DNA of 17,484 nucleotides from an uncultured Alistipes sp. (lineage in GTDB: Bacteria; Bacteroidota; Bacteroidia; Bacteroidales; Rikenellaceae): contig CAAGGR010000098.1 in assembly GCA_900769445.1 (NCBI GenBank), positions 1 through 17,484 on the forward strand, in the 5' to 3' direction. Positions 7,536-14,189 of this stretch are shown here, piece after piece. The translations under genes were made by a program, and so were the position numbers. Below the pieces are notes generated by a model. The model was not told the DNA's origin, ran no database searches, and saw only the letters and a program-made list of their open reading frames with translations. Within the stretch, counting starts at the first letter, position 1. Each line of letters opens with the position of its first letter.

Positions 7536-8084
7536 TTAGTTACCCCACTCGCGGTGATCAACCGCGACACCTGCCAACTCCACAGCTCGCTCGGAGATTG
7601 TAAGACATAGCTCTTCGATACTCTCGGGGCGAAAGTAGAAAGATGGCGATGCGGGGATTATGATAGCACCAGCCTCAGTAAGGGTGGTCATATTACGTAA
7701 GTGAATTAGTGAATAGGGAGCTTCGCGGGCAACAATAACAAGCCTACGACGCTCCTTTAGCATTACATCTGCCGCGCGCTCGATAAGAGTCTGCGACACC
7801 CCCGATGCTATACGCCCCACCGTACCCATCGTAGATGGCACGATAAGCATACTATCCCAGCGCGCAGAACCACTGGCAGGCGATGCCCACATATCCTCAT
7901 TATCATATCGTTCGATACGCTCATCATCGGGCATAGCAACACCCTCGGCCTTAGCAACAGCCTCAGCCTCACGACTATAAATCAGCGCAATACGACTCAC
8001 AGCGCCACTCCTCAACAAGAGTTCAACGCACTGACGGGCATAGATAGCACCACTGGCGGCGGTAACAGCAACGATAACACGCAT
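7536..8084 (-). CDS. ubiX: UbiX-family flavin prenyltransferase
   Basis: A 182-residue flavoprotein expected to attach a dimethylallyl group to FMN, making the prenylated flavin used by UbiD-type decarboxylases. Visible motifs are TAASGAIYA at 8-16 (the family usually has TGASGA, so one Gly is Ala here), VPSTMGT at 82-88, IERAADVMLKERR at 101-113, REAPYSLIHLRNM at 120-132 and FRPESIEEL at 151-159. Length is typical. The stop meets the thiL stop tail to tail, and the deacetylase gene ends 3 bases before its start, so the two are co-transcribed. No ubiD partner is in the window. The product may serve a distant UbiD, for example in menaquinone synthesis, but that is inference. Confidence 0.92.
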   Translation of the reverse strand: MRVIVAVTAASGAIYARQCVELLLRSGAVSRIALIYSREAEAVAKAEGVAMPDDERIERYDNEDMWASPASGSARWDSMLIVPSTMGTVGRIASGVSQTLIERAADVMLKERRRLVIVAREAPYSLIHLRNMTTLTEAGAIIIPASPSFYFRPESIEELCLTISERAVELAGVAVDHREWGN

Positions 8085-8087
8085 AGA

Positions 8088-8696
8088 CTACAACTCTAAG
8101 ATTTTGCACTGTAGACCCAACTCCTTAGCCTTCTCCAAGATTGCAGGTAGCACCACGCTTGTATTTTTGAACGACTTGGCGCTATCGTGCAACGAGATAA
8201 TATCGCCACCACGCAGACCGTAGAGGGTCTCCTTAAGACAGATTTGTGGCGTAAGGGTAGTATTATAATCGCGCGAAAGGACATTCCACATCACGATACG
8301 GTAGCGCTGAGCTATAGTCCTCAACTGCTTACGCGTAACGCGGGCATATGGTGGACGGAATAGCTCGGTATGGAGCATATCTCCCGCCAAATCTACATCC
8401 TCTATATATCGCTCCAACGAAAGCTCCCAACCCTTCTGGTGCGAGTAGGTATGGTTACCAATCTTATGACCCCTGTCGAGGATAAGCTGGTATAAATCAG
8501 GGTATAGCTCCACGTTCTTACCCAACACAAAGAATGTAGCCTTCGCATTATACTTATCCAACGTCTGGAGCAACCACTCCGTAACACCAGGCGTAGGGCC
8601 ATCGTCGAAGGTTAGATATAACCCCTCCTTATCATCCATACTCCAGATGACATTCGGAAACAACCATCGTAACAATCTGCCTGGCTTAATTCTCAT
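8088..8696 (-). CDS. Polysaccharide deacetylase (NodB domain)
   Basis: A 202-residue carbohydrate esterase family 4 protein that should remove N-acetyl groups from a glycan such as peptidoglycan or another cell-surface polymer. Motifs are TFDDGP at 29-34 (catalytic Asp31, metal Asp32), NHTYSH at 81-86 (metal His82 and His86), RPPYAR at 114-119, VMWNVLSRDY near 135-144 and SLHD at 168-171. The metal site is complete. There is no convincing signal peptide: the N-terminus MRIKPGRLLRWLFPNVIW is basic and hydrophobic but short, so the location is unclear. It is the first gene of an operon with ubiX. A -7 element TATCTTTG on the minus strand at 8717-8724 supports the start. Confidence 0.93.
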   Translation of the reverse strand: MRIKPGRLLRWLFPNVIWSMDDKEGLYLTFDDGPTPGVTEWLLQTLDKYNAKATFFVLGKNVELYPDLYQLILDRGHKIGNHTYSHQKGWELSLERYIEDVDLAGDMLHTELFRPPYARVTRKQLRTIAQRYRIVMWNVLSRDYNTTLTPQICLKETLYGLRGGDIISLHDSAKSFKNTSVVLPAILEKAKELGLQCKILEL

Positions 8697-8716
8697 ACTA
8701 TACCCTATTTAGACCA

Positions 8717-8724
8717 CAAAGATA
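8717..8724 (-). promoter_or_regulatory. Deacetylase-ubiX operon promoter, -7 element
   Basis: The minus strand reads TATCTTTG, a match to TAnnTTTG, about 20 bases before the deacetylase ATG. I see no clear TTTG at the -33 position. It is back to back with the DUF4837 promoter. Confidence 0.6.
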
Positions 8725-8754
8725 GTAATATTTTTAATTTTTGAAAAATATCGC

Positions 8755-8762
8755 TACCTTTG
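8755..8762 (+). promoter_or_regulatory. DUF4837 gene promoter, -7 element
   Basis: TACCTTTG matches TAnnTTTG, 26 bases before the ATG. The nearest TTTG (8740-8743) is only 11 bases upstream, so the -33 box is weak or replaced by the T-run at 8731-8735. Confidence 0.6.
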
Positions 8763-8788
8763 CCATCATAACACATATATAATAAGGT

Positions 8789-9793
8789 ATGAAGAGAGCG
8801 CTATTTACAACTATTCTATTGACATTAGTTCTTATCGCGGGTGGCTGTCGCACTAAGAGCGCCCTACCCGAGAAGAATACTATGGGTAAGGCATACGACG
8901 TTGTGGTTATGTGCAACGACGATGTATGGCGTGGCGACCTTAGCTACGCTATATGCGACCTCTTAGAGGAGCGCGCACCAGGTCTTACACGTCCCGAAGG
9001 TTACTTCAACATCGTTAAGCAGGTGGAGCCAGCACGTGCCACAGAACTCGACCGCAAGTATCCAAACATACTTATTATCAGTGTCAACCCTACGGCTACT
9101 ATGGCGACATACTCGATAGCCAAGAACCTCTACGCGCGCCCTCAAACCATTATTACCGTTACTGCGCCAACAAGGGAGGATGCAGTGCAGTTTATCTCCG
9201 ATGCCACCACCACCCTACGCTCGGAACTCGAGAAGGCGGAGCGCAACCGTAGCAACACCTACAATGCGGCACGACCTGCCGAGCAACTAATGGCGGACTT
9301 TAAGGCTCACACTGGTCTTGAGATGGTCATCCCATCATACTTCTATAAGGCTACAACACGCGATAGCGAACTGCTATGGTATATCCGCGATTTCCCCAAG
9401 CGCGCAGACTATATCTTTGCCTTTACAACACCAATAGACACGACACTTCCAGAGGATATGCGCGCCTTCTCGGTGATGTCGGCTATCGACCAGAAGCTCG
9501 CAACGATATCGAGCAAGGGCGCTAAGCACTCATATATGCGCCTTAGCAACGAGCCATCGTCGATGACCTTCACACCTGGAGTTATGATTGCCGGCAGAGA
9601 GTGGATGGAGATACGTTGCTGGTGGGAGGTAGCCAACGACTTTATGGGTGGCCCTATGGTCTCGTTCGTCAACGTAGACAACACCACTGGCAAGGCTACA
9701 GTCATTATGTTCGCCCTCTACGCCCCAGAAGACCCACAGCGCAACCTTCTTAGAGAGCTTGAACACCTTATTTATACAATTAGTAATGAGTAA
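8789..9793 (+). CDS. DUF4837 family lipoprotein
   Basis: A 334-residue predicted lipoprotein. The signal peptide ends in a lipobox, LIAGGC, with lipidated Cys20. The mature part starts KSALPEKNTMGKAYDVVVMCNDDVW and resembles the DUF4837 family of Bacteroidota, which has no defined biochemical role. Recognisable stretches are PEGYFNIVKQVEPA, NILIISVNP and a C-terminal region with WMEIRCWWEVANDFMGGPMVSFVN, close to the family's conserved end. It should be anchored to a membrane outside the cytoplasm. Its promoter is divergent from the deacetylase operon. The stop codon falls inside a TAATGAG heptamer repeat, so the last residues (SNE) are encoded by repeat units. A terminator follows. Confidence 0.85.
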   Translation: MKRALFTTILLTLVLIAGGCRTKSALPEKNTMGKAYDVVVMCNDDVWRGDLSYAICDLLEERAPGLTRPEGYFNIVKQVEPARATELDRKYPNILIISVNPTATMATYSIAKNLYARPQTIITVTAPTREDAVQFISDATTTLRSELEKAERNRSNTYNAARPAEQLMADFKAHTGLEMVIPSYFYKATTRDSELLWYIRDFPKRADYIFAFTTPIDTTLPEDMRAFSVMSAIDQKLATISSKGAKHSYMRLSNEPSSMTFTPGVMIAGREWMEIRCWWEVANDFMGGPMVSFVNVDNTTGKATVIMFALYAPEDPQRNLLRELEHLIYTISNE

Positions 9794-9804
9794 TGAGTAA
9801 TGAG
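9784..9804 (+). repeat. Three tandem TAATGAG heptamers across a stop codon
   Basis: Three perfect copies at 9784-9790, 9791-9797 and 9798-9804, followed by TAATTAA. The second copy supplies the TAA stop of the DUF4837 gene. Because seven is not a multiple of three, the tandem puts stop codons in all three frames. Confidence 0.9.
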
Positions 9805-9811
9805 TAATTAA

Positions 9812-9851
9812 GTAAGGCGTACCCAACAACTTGGATACGCCTTACATTTTT
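9812..9851 (+). terminator. Rho-independent terminator after the DUF4837 gene
   Basis: GTAAGGCGTA at 9812-9821 pairs with TACGCCTTAC at 9836-9845, extended by CCAA/TTGG across one mismatch, with loop CAAC. It is followed by ATTTTT. On the opposite strand the same hairpin lies after the lumazine-synthase-like gene, with a weaker U-tract, so it may work for both. Confidence 0.88.
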
Positions 9852-9865
9852 AGGTAGGTTTTTAT

Positions 9866-10288
9866 TTAGCACAAATCCGAGCGCTCAGCACGACTTACGC
9901 CTGAGGCAAGCTCCATCTCGTTCTGCAGCGATATCATCGAGACGATATTCTTAGCACACTCAGCGCCACCAATCTCCACAACCATAGACCACTGCACCTG
10001 AATCTGGATAATACCATTCATAAGTGGCAAGGTCTCCATAAGTTGCGCCTTAGGGGCTACGACAATAACACCATCAACATCGGTGTACTGCGCCATAAAC
10101 TGAGTAGCGACAACAGAGTCGTGAAGCGTAGGCACATACTTAAGCACAATGTTCTCCTCCAAGCAACCCTGCGCCCTGAGAGCCTCAACTACAGCCTCGA
10201 GGTTGGTTGCCAAGAAGTCTGAACACTCGCTTACCGCAATAACGCCGAACTTCATATCTATAGAATTTTCGCTACTTGTGTGCTTCAT
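9866..10288 (-). CDS. Degenerate lumazine-synthase-like protein
   Basis: A 140-residue protein. From about residue 12 it reads KFGVIAVSECSDFLATNLEAVVEALRA, then ENIVLKYVP, then YTDVDGVIVVA. This follows the strand-helix order of 6,7-dimethyl-8-ribityllumazine synthase (RibH: KIGIVVxRFN..., VPGAFE, YDAIIxLGxVIRG). The active site is not preserved: the RFN/RWN position is SEC, VPGxFE is VPTLHD, and the GxVIRGxTxHxDY segment with the catalytic His is replaced by APKAQLMETLPLM. The protein is also shorter than usual (about 155). It follows a membrane-anchored repeat gene by 28 bases, where several Bacteroidales carry ribH, so it may be a relic or repurposed copy. An alternative start is Met12. 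It is very unlikely to be an active RibH. Confidence 0.65.
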   Translation of the reverse strand: MKHTSSENSIDMKFGVIAVSECSDFLATNLEAVVEALRAQGCLEENIVLKYVPTLHDSVVATQFMAQYTDVDGVIVVAPKAQLMETLPLMNGIIQIQVQWSMVVEIGGAECAKNIVSMISLQNEMELASGVSRAERSDLC

Positions 10289-10316
10289 ACTATCAACCTA
10301 TCCTTACGCAACGCAA

Positions 10317-10958
10317 TTACTCTGCGATATACTTTACAAACTTCTGCTTAAGCTCTGGGAAGCGAGCAACAAGAGCCTTGTATGTCTCCTGAGACTTAGC
10401 AACATCACCCATAGCGATATAAACCAAAGCAAGTTTTGTGCTATTAGTCTCCCATGTCTGAACATCTGCACTTGCAGCAAGAGCCTTAGTGTAGAGGTCA
10501 GCAGCACTCTGAAGGTCGTTCTCCTCAACAGCGATATCGCCACGAAGAGTGTAAACCAAGCCATTGATTACCTCAGCAGCTGTACCCTCAGCGTCCTCAT
10601 ACTTTGCCAACATAGCCTTTGCAGCCTCGATGTCGCCAGCCTTAAGAAGCTCTGCACCTGCAACGTAAGATGCAGTGTTTGCAGCAGCAGTACCATCAAA
10701 CTCAGCAACGATAGCCTCGAAAGCCTCAACACCAGCATCTGTAGTAAGTGCTACTGTCAACGCAGCCTGAGCTGCCTGCTCCTTCTTCTGTGAGCTACTC
10801 TTAATCACGCTAACAGCAAGGAATACAACAACTGCAGCGATAGCGACGCCGATAACAGCCTTAAGAAGCTTATCACCATACTTGTCGAAGAAGATCTCCA
10901 ACTTACCCTTAGTCTCGACCATTAGGTCATTCTCAGGATTCTGAACTTTGTTTGTCAT
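10317..10958 (-). CDS. Membrane-anchored tetratricopeptide-like protein
   Basis: A 213-residue protein with a short cytoplasmic N-terminus, one membrane segment at about residues 33-52 (AVIGVAIAAVVVFLAVSVIK), and an Ala-rich helical region that continues to the end. That region has TPR-like helix pairs, such as AANTASYVAGAELLKAGDIEAAKAMLAKYED and TKLALVYIAMGDVAKSQETYKALVARFPEL. The layout resembles YfgM-type proteins: N-terminal anchor and TPR domain on the far side of the membrane. Those assist envelope protein folding, but assigning that role here is inference. It is the first gene of an operon with the lumazine-synthase-like gene. A full promoter lies at 11046-11076, about 90 bases upstream, and the leader carries a hairpin. 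Confidence 0.85.
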   Translation of the reverse strand: MTNKVQNPENDLMVETKGKLEIFFDKYGDKLLKAVIGVAIAAVVVFLAVSVIKSSSQKKEQAAQAALTVALTTDAGVEAFEAIVAEFDGTAAANTASYVAGAELLKAGDIEAAKAMLAKYEDAEGTAAEVINGLVYTLRGDIAVEENDLQSAADLYTKALAASADVQTWETNSTKLALVYIAMGDVAKSQETYKALVARFPELKQKFVKYIAE

Positions 10959-11011
10959 AATTAGTTTAGGTATTAAATTATTATTTTCTATCTATTTTCT
11001 TCTCACGCCAC

Positions 11012-11029
11012 CCACGCCAAAATGCGTGG
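11012..11029 (-). other. Hairpin in the 5' leader of the TPR gene
   Basis: CCACGC at 11012-11017 pairs with GCGTGG at 11024-11029 around a six-base loop. It lies within the roughly 85-base leader between promoter and TPR gene. There is no U-run, so it is not a terminator. It does not resemble an FMN riboswitch, which would be much larger. Confidence 0.5.
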
Positions 11030-11045
11030 ATTAAAATTCAATCTG

Positions 11046-11076
11046 CGAAGATACAATAAATTATTGTAATCGCAAA
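11046..11076 (-). promoter_or_regulatory. Promoter of the TPR/lumazine-synthase-like operon
   Basis: On the minus strand, TTTG (complement of 11073-11076), 19 bases, then TATCTTCG (complement of 11046-11053). Spacing is ideal. The -7 box differs from TAnnTTTG at one position. Confidence 0.7.
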
Positions 11077-11152
11077 GTTTTGGAGTAAGAAATAACGAAA
11101 TTAAGTCTCAATTAAACATAAAAACAAAAACTCACTTTTCAGCATAACGAGG

Positions 11153-12079
11153 TCAATCCTTCACCGACAACGACCTGCTAACCGACCGCTTTATTCTCTC
11201 CAATCCTGCACGGGTCATAGGGGTATTAGCCGCCAGCGCAGAGAAGTTCTCCTCGGTCATACCAAGCCATGCCTCGCCATCCAGCGCAAGAGGATCTATA
11301 ATAGGGTCAAAATTGGTGTTTCGGTGAAACTTAGCTCGCTGATTGTAAGGGCAGACTGACTGGCAGGCATCGCAACCAAATATCCAGCCATCAAGCGCGA
11401 TACTATCTCCCTCAGCCATAGGCTCTATCGTGCGACACGCAATGCAACGTCGGGTATCTACAACCCTATCCTCCAATATAGCGCCATTCGGACAGGCCTC
11501 AACGCATCTACGACACTCACCACAGCCCACATACTCCTTAGGCGTATCATACTCATCAACATCCTCATTTATAACCAGTTCGCCAAGCAGAAGCATAGAG
11601 CCATACTCGGGTGTTACAAGCAGTGAATTACGTCCTATCCAGCCAAGTCCAGCACGTCGTGCATAGCTCTTTTCAGCAAGAGGCGCAGAGTCGGTAAATG
11701 CCCTAAATAGGAGTTGTGGAGAGCGCTCCTTAAGGCGTTCTGCCAATGCAGCGAGCATCTCCTTTATCGTAAGATGGTAATCACGATTTAGGGCATAAGA
11801 GGCAATCTTTGTCCTCCACCCATCGGGGTAGCCACGACTATACTCCGAAAGATAGGCCACACCGCAGACCACAACACTCCTCGCACCCTCGACCAACTTC
11901 GAGGCATCGAAGCGCTTTTCGCTATTACGCTCGAGGTAGGAGAGCGTAGAGTGATACCCACTATGAAGCCACTCGCCAAAGCGCTGCGACTCCTGCTCCA
12001 AAGAGAGCGCCGGCACCACACCTACGATGTCGAAACCGACCTCTAAAGCGGCGTTCGTGATTAAATTTTTTGGTATCAT
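11153..12079 (-). CDS. queG: Epoxyqueuosine reductase
   Basis: A 308-residue cobalamin- and iron-sulfur-dependent enzyme that reduces epoxyqueuosine to queuosine in tRNA. I start it at MIPKNLITNAALEVGFD. An in-frame ATG nine codons upstream (12106) would place the promoter box at 12095-12102 inside the gene. Landmarks are FTDSAPLAEKSYARRAGLGWIGRNSLL at 128-154, with Asp130 the likely catalytic acid, a first [4Fe-4S] motif CGECRRCVEAC at 186-196, and the second cluster cysteines Cys212, Cys236, Cys239 and Cys243 (CDACQSVC). Length is close to the family norm and no key residue is missing. It is divergent from the acyl-CoA synthetase gene. I see no strong terminator, only a U-rich stretch. Confidence 0.95.
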   Translation of the reverse strand: MIPKNLITNAALEVGFDIVGVVPALSLEQESQRFGEWLHSGYHSTLSYLERNSEKRFDASKLVEGARSVVVCGVAYLSEYSRGYPDGWRTKIASYALNRDYHLTIKEMLAALAERLKERSPQLLFRAFTDSAPLAEKSYARRAGLGWIGRNSLLVTPEYGSMLLLGELVINEDVDEYDTPKEYVGCGECRRCVEACPNGAILEDRVVDTRRCIACRTIEPMAEGDSIALDGWIFGCDACQSVCPYNQRAKFHRNTNFDPIIDPLALDGEAWLGMTEENFSALAANTPMTRAGLERIKRSVSRSLSVKD

Positions 12080-12094
12080 TGAAATATTTTGGTG

Positions 12095-12102
12095 CAAATT
12101 TA
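12095..12102 (-). promoter_or_regulatory. queG promoter, -7 element
   Basis: The minus strand reads TAAATTTG, a full match to TAnnTTTG, 15 bases before the ATG at 12079. The leader would be only about a dozen bases. I see no clear TTTG upstream. Confidence 0.55.
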
Positions 12103-12131
12103 ACATTATTTAATAAAATATAGTACCTTAG
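12099..12131 (+). promoter_or_regulatory. Acyl-CoA synthetase promoter (weak match)
   Basis: TACCTTAG at 12124-12131 differs from TAnnTTTG at one base. TTTA at 12099-12102, 21 bases upstream, could serve as the -33 box, and it overlaps the queG -7 element on the other strand. Confidence 0.45.
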
Positions 12132-12136
12132 CACCC

Positions 12137-12152
12137 GATTTGTTTTCAAATC
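12137..12152 (+). other. Perfect small hairpin in the acyl-CoA synthetase leader
   Basis: GATTTG, loop TTTT, CAAATC: six perfect pairs between the promoter and the start codon at 12175. It may affect mRNA stability or translation. There is no evidence for a ligand. Confidence 0.45.
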
Positions 12153-12174
12153 CAAACTAAATAAAACGAACAAT

Positions 12175-13824
12175 ATGACTTTTAACACTCTTTACGAATT
12201 AGTTTCGCATAGCGTCGCTAATTTCTCAGAGCGCACAGCCTTTGTAATGATTGGTGGCGAAGAGGTCAGCTATAAGGAGGTGGGCAAGCGCATTGAGGCG
12301 CTTCAGGAGACTCTTCTAAATGCTGGCGTAGGTGCTGGCGACAGAGTTGTCATCCTCAGTAGCAGCATGCCAAACTGGGGCGTATCCTACTTTGCAATTA
12401 CCACTGCCGGCATGGTGGCAGTGCCTATCCTTCCAGACTTCACAAGCGACGAGCTTGACCTTATCATCGCACACTCGGAGGCTAAGGCTATCCTTGTATC
12501 GGATAAGCTCTACACAAAACTCTCGAAGGAGACACTCGACAGAATGAATATCGTAGTCCGCACTAAGGGACTCAACGTCATCTCGCAGCGCGTTACTGAG
12601 CGCGCCGAGAAGCGCATCCCAGAGCCTACGGACTTGGCAGCTATCATCTACACATCGGGTACTACATCGAAGCCTAAGGGTGTGATGCTCTCGCACTACA
12701 ACATCGCTGCGCAGACAACCATCATCCCACCACTCTTCGAGTATAACCAGGATGACGTGTTGCTCTCAATCCTACCGTTGGCACACACCTACGAGTGTAC
12801 GCTCGGTATGATCTACCCATTCTCGCGCGGTGCGCAGGTACACTATATGGACCGTCCACCTACCGCATCGGCACTTATGCCTGCATTGGCTAAGGTGCGC
12901 CCTACGGTTATTGCATCAGTGCCTCTTATCATGGAGAAGATATACCGTAGCAAGGTGCGCCCTACGTTCGAGAAAAACCCTATCACACGCAAACTATACG
13001 GCTGGGACTGGTCGCGCAAGATACTCCATAAGATTGCAGGTAACTCTCTCAAGAAGCTCTTTGGTGGTCGCATGCGCTTCTTCGCTATTGGTGGTGCTAA
13101 GTTCGAGTCGGAGGCAGAGCACTTCCTCTTGGAGGCTGGCTTCCCATACGGTATCGGCTACGGCCTCACTGAGACCGCCCCACTTCTTGCAGGTGCTGTG
13201 GGCGATATGGTGCGCGTTGGCTCTACAGGCCCTGCATTGCCAGCCGTACAGATTCGCTTGGATAATATCAACCCAGAGACCCAGCAGGGTGAGATTGTAG
13301 CAAAGACCCCATGCTGCATGATGGGTTATTACAAAAACGAGCAAGCCACAAAGGAGGCATTTACCGAGGATGGCTGGTTCCGAACTGGCGACCTTGGCTA
13401 TATCGCTGAGGATGGCTGGATCTTTATCAAGGGTCGCTTGAAGAATATGATTGTAGGCCCTTCTGGCGAGAATATCTACCCAGAGGATATCGAGGAGGTA
13501 CTCAATAGCAACCGCTTTGTTGCCGAGTCTGTTGTTACCGAGGAGGATGGCAAGCTTATCGCGTTGGTACACTTCGACACCTCAGCTTTGGAGGAGGCAT
13601 ACGACGAGTTCAAGCATAAGATGTCGGTCAGCGCGGAGCAGGTACAGCTTAAGATGGAGGAGATTAAGCGCGAGGTTATGGAGTATGTAAACTCTAAGGT
13701 CAACCGCTTCTCTAAGATTACTAAAGTTGTGGATAACGAGGGTGAGTTCGAGAAGACTCCAACCAAGAAAATCCGCCGCTTCAATATCAAGCGCAACGAT
13801 AAGAAGAGCGAGGAGCAGAAGTAA
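12175..13824 (+). CDS. Long-chain acyl-CoA synthetase (AMP-binding enzyme)
   Basis: A 549-residue cytoplasmic or membrane-associated ligase that activates a fatty acid with ATP and CoA via an acyl-adenylate. The phosphate-binding loop IYTSGTTSKPKG is at 158-169, LPLAHTYE at 200-207, YGLTETAP at 329-336, GWFRTGDLGYI at 400-410, and GRLKNMIVGPSGENIYPEDIE at 420-440. The C-terminal TPTKKIRR carries the likely catalytic Lys532. The layout matches the FadD/long-chain AMP-binding group. The exact chain length cannot be read from sequence. Other substrates, such as another carboxylic acid, are possible. It stands alone, divergent from queG, and ends in a long hairpin that runs into the tRNA-Thr promoter. 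Confidence 0.93.
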   Translation: MTFNTLYELVSHSVANFSERTAFVMIGGEEVSYKEVGKRIEALQETLLNAGVGAGDRVVILSSSMPNWGVSYFAITTAGMVAVPILPDFTSDELDLIIAHSEAKAILVSDKLYTKLSKETLDRMNIVVRTKGLNVISQRVTERAEKRIPEPTDLAAIIYTSGTTSKPKGVMLSHYNIAAQTTIIPPLFEYNQDDVLLSILPLAHTYECTLGMIYPFSRGAQVHYMDRPPTASALMPALAKVRPTVIASVPLIMEKIYRSKVRPTFEKNPITRKLYGWDWSRKILHKIAGNSLKKLFGGRMRFFAIGGAKFESEAEHFLLEAGFPYGIGYGLTETAPLLAGAVGDMVRVGSTGPALPAVQIRLDNINPETQQGEIVAKTPCCMMGYYKNEQATKEAFTEDGWFRTGDLGYIAEDGWIFIKGRLKNMIVGPSGENIYPEDIEEVLNSNRFVAESVVTEEDGKLIALVHFDTSALEEAYDEFKHKMSVSAEQVQLKMEEIKREVMEYVNSKVNRFSKITKVVDNEGEFEKTPTKKIRRFNIKRNDKKSEEQK

Positions 13825-13833
13825 TCCTCATAG

Positions 13834-13883
13834 CTGCAAACTTTTTGTGGGCATATCCACTTTTTCCCGCAAAAAGTTTGCAG
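13834..13883 (+). terminator. Long hairpin terminator after the acyl-CoA synthetase gene
   Basis: An 18-base arm at 13834-13851 pairs with 13866-13883 (17 of 18 positions Watson-Crick, one G-T). The loop region contains a smaller alternative hairpin, GTGG/CCAC at 13847-13850 and 13857-13860, directly followed by TTTTT. Either form could end transcription. The 3' arm also contains the -33 box of the tRNA promoter. Confidence 0.75.
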
Positions 13884-13907
13884 ATTAAAAAATCTTATGT
13901 ACTTTTG
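13877..13907 (+). promoter_or_regulatory. tRNA-Thr promoter
   Basis: TTTG at 13877-13880, a 19-base spacer and TACTTTTG at 13900-13907 match the Bacteroidota promoter fully. Transcription would begin about 32 bases before the tRNA. The -33 box lies in the 3' arm of the preceding terminator hairpin. Confidence 0.8.
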
Positions 13908-13944
13908 TGCGTCTTTTCAAAAAGATGTGTATAGAGTTTTAATT

Positions 13945-14016
<72 letters not shown>

Positions 14017-14025
14017 CACGAAAAG

Positions 14026-14060
14026 CAAGTGTCGCCTTTAGGTGGCACTTGTTTTTTGTT
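14026..14060 (+). terminator. tRNA-Thr terminator
   Basis: An 11-base stem (with two G-T pairs) at 14026-14036 and 14041-14051, loop TTTA, followed by TTTTTTGTT. It begins ten bases after the tRNA. Confidence 0.9.
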
Positions 14061-14189
14061 ATGTAGGCGTCTGGGACTTGAGCTGACGACCTCTAAAGCC
14101 CTCCTTTTCAAAGGAGGGTTTGGGTGGATTGTAAATATGACCCTACGGGTGCGTCAGCACACGTTGGGTCAAGCCTGATCAACAGCTCA
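14061..14189 (+). repeat. Repeat field part 1: inverted tRNA fragment, two hairpins, second tRNA 3' end
   Basis: No gene. At 14077-14094 is a reverse-complement copy of the tRNA variable/T-arm (17 of 18 against 13987-14004). At 14099-14118 is a hairpin with nine perfect pairs (CCCTCCTTT, loop TC, AAAGGAGGG). At 14138-14171 is a hairpin with TGACCC and ACG arms, an inner GTGC/GCAC stem and loop GTCA. At 14169-14189 is the exact second copy of the tRNA-Thr 3' end. No tRNA body precedes this copy. Confidence 0.8.

Noticed and set aside
10149..10793. Plus-strand frame of 214 residues opposite the TPR gene
   Set aside because: Ser/Leu/Cys-rich product typical of the complement of an Ala-rich helical gene; no domain and no promoter.
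10959..11045. FMN riboswitch upstream of the operon with the lumazine-synthase-like gene
   Set aside because: The leader is about 85 bases with one six-pair hairpin; the conserved FMN aptamer elements are absent.
12830..13572. Plus- and minus-strand frames inside the acyl-CoA synthetase
   Set aside because: Shadows of an intact AMP-binding enzyme; no independent motifs.
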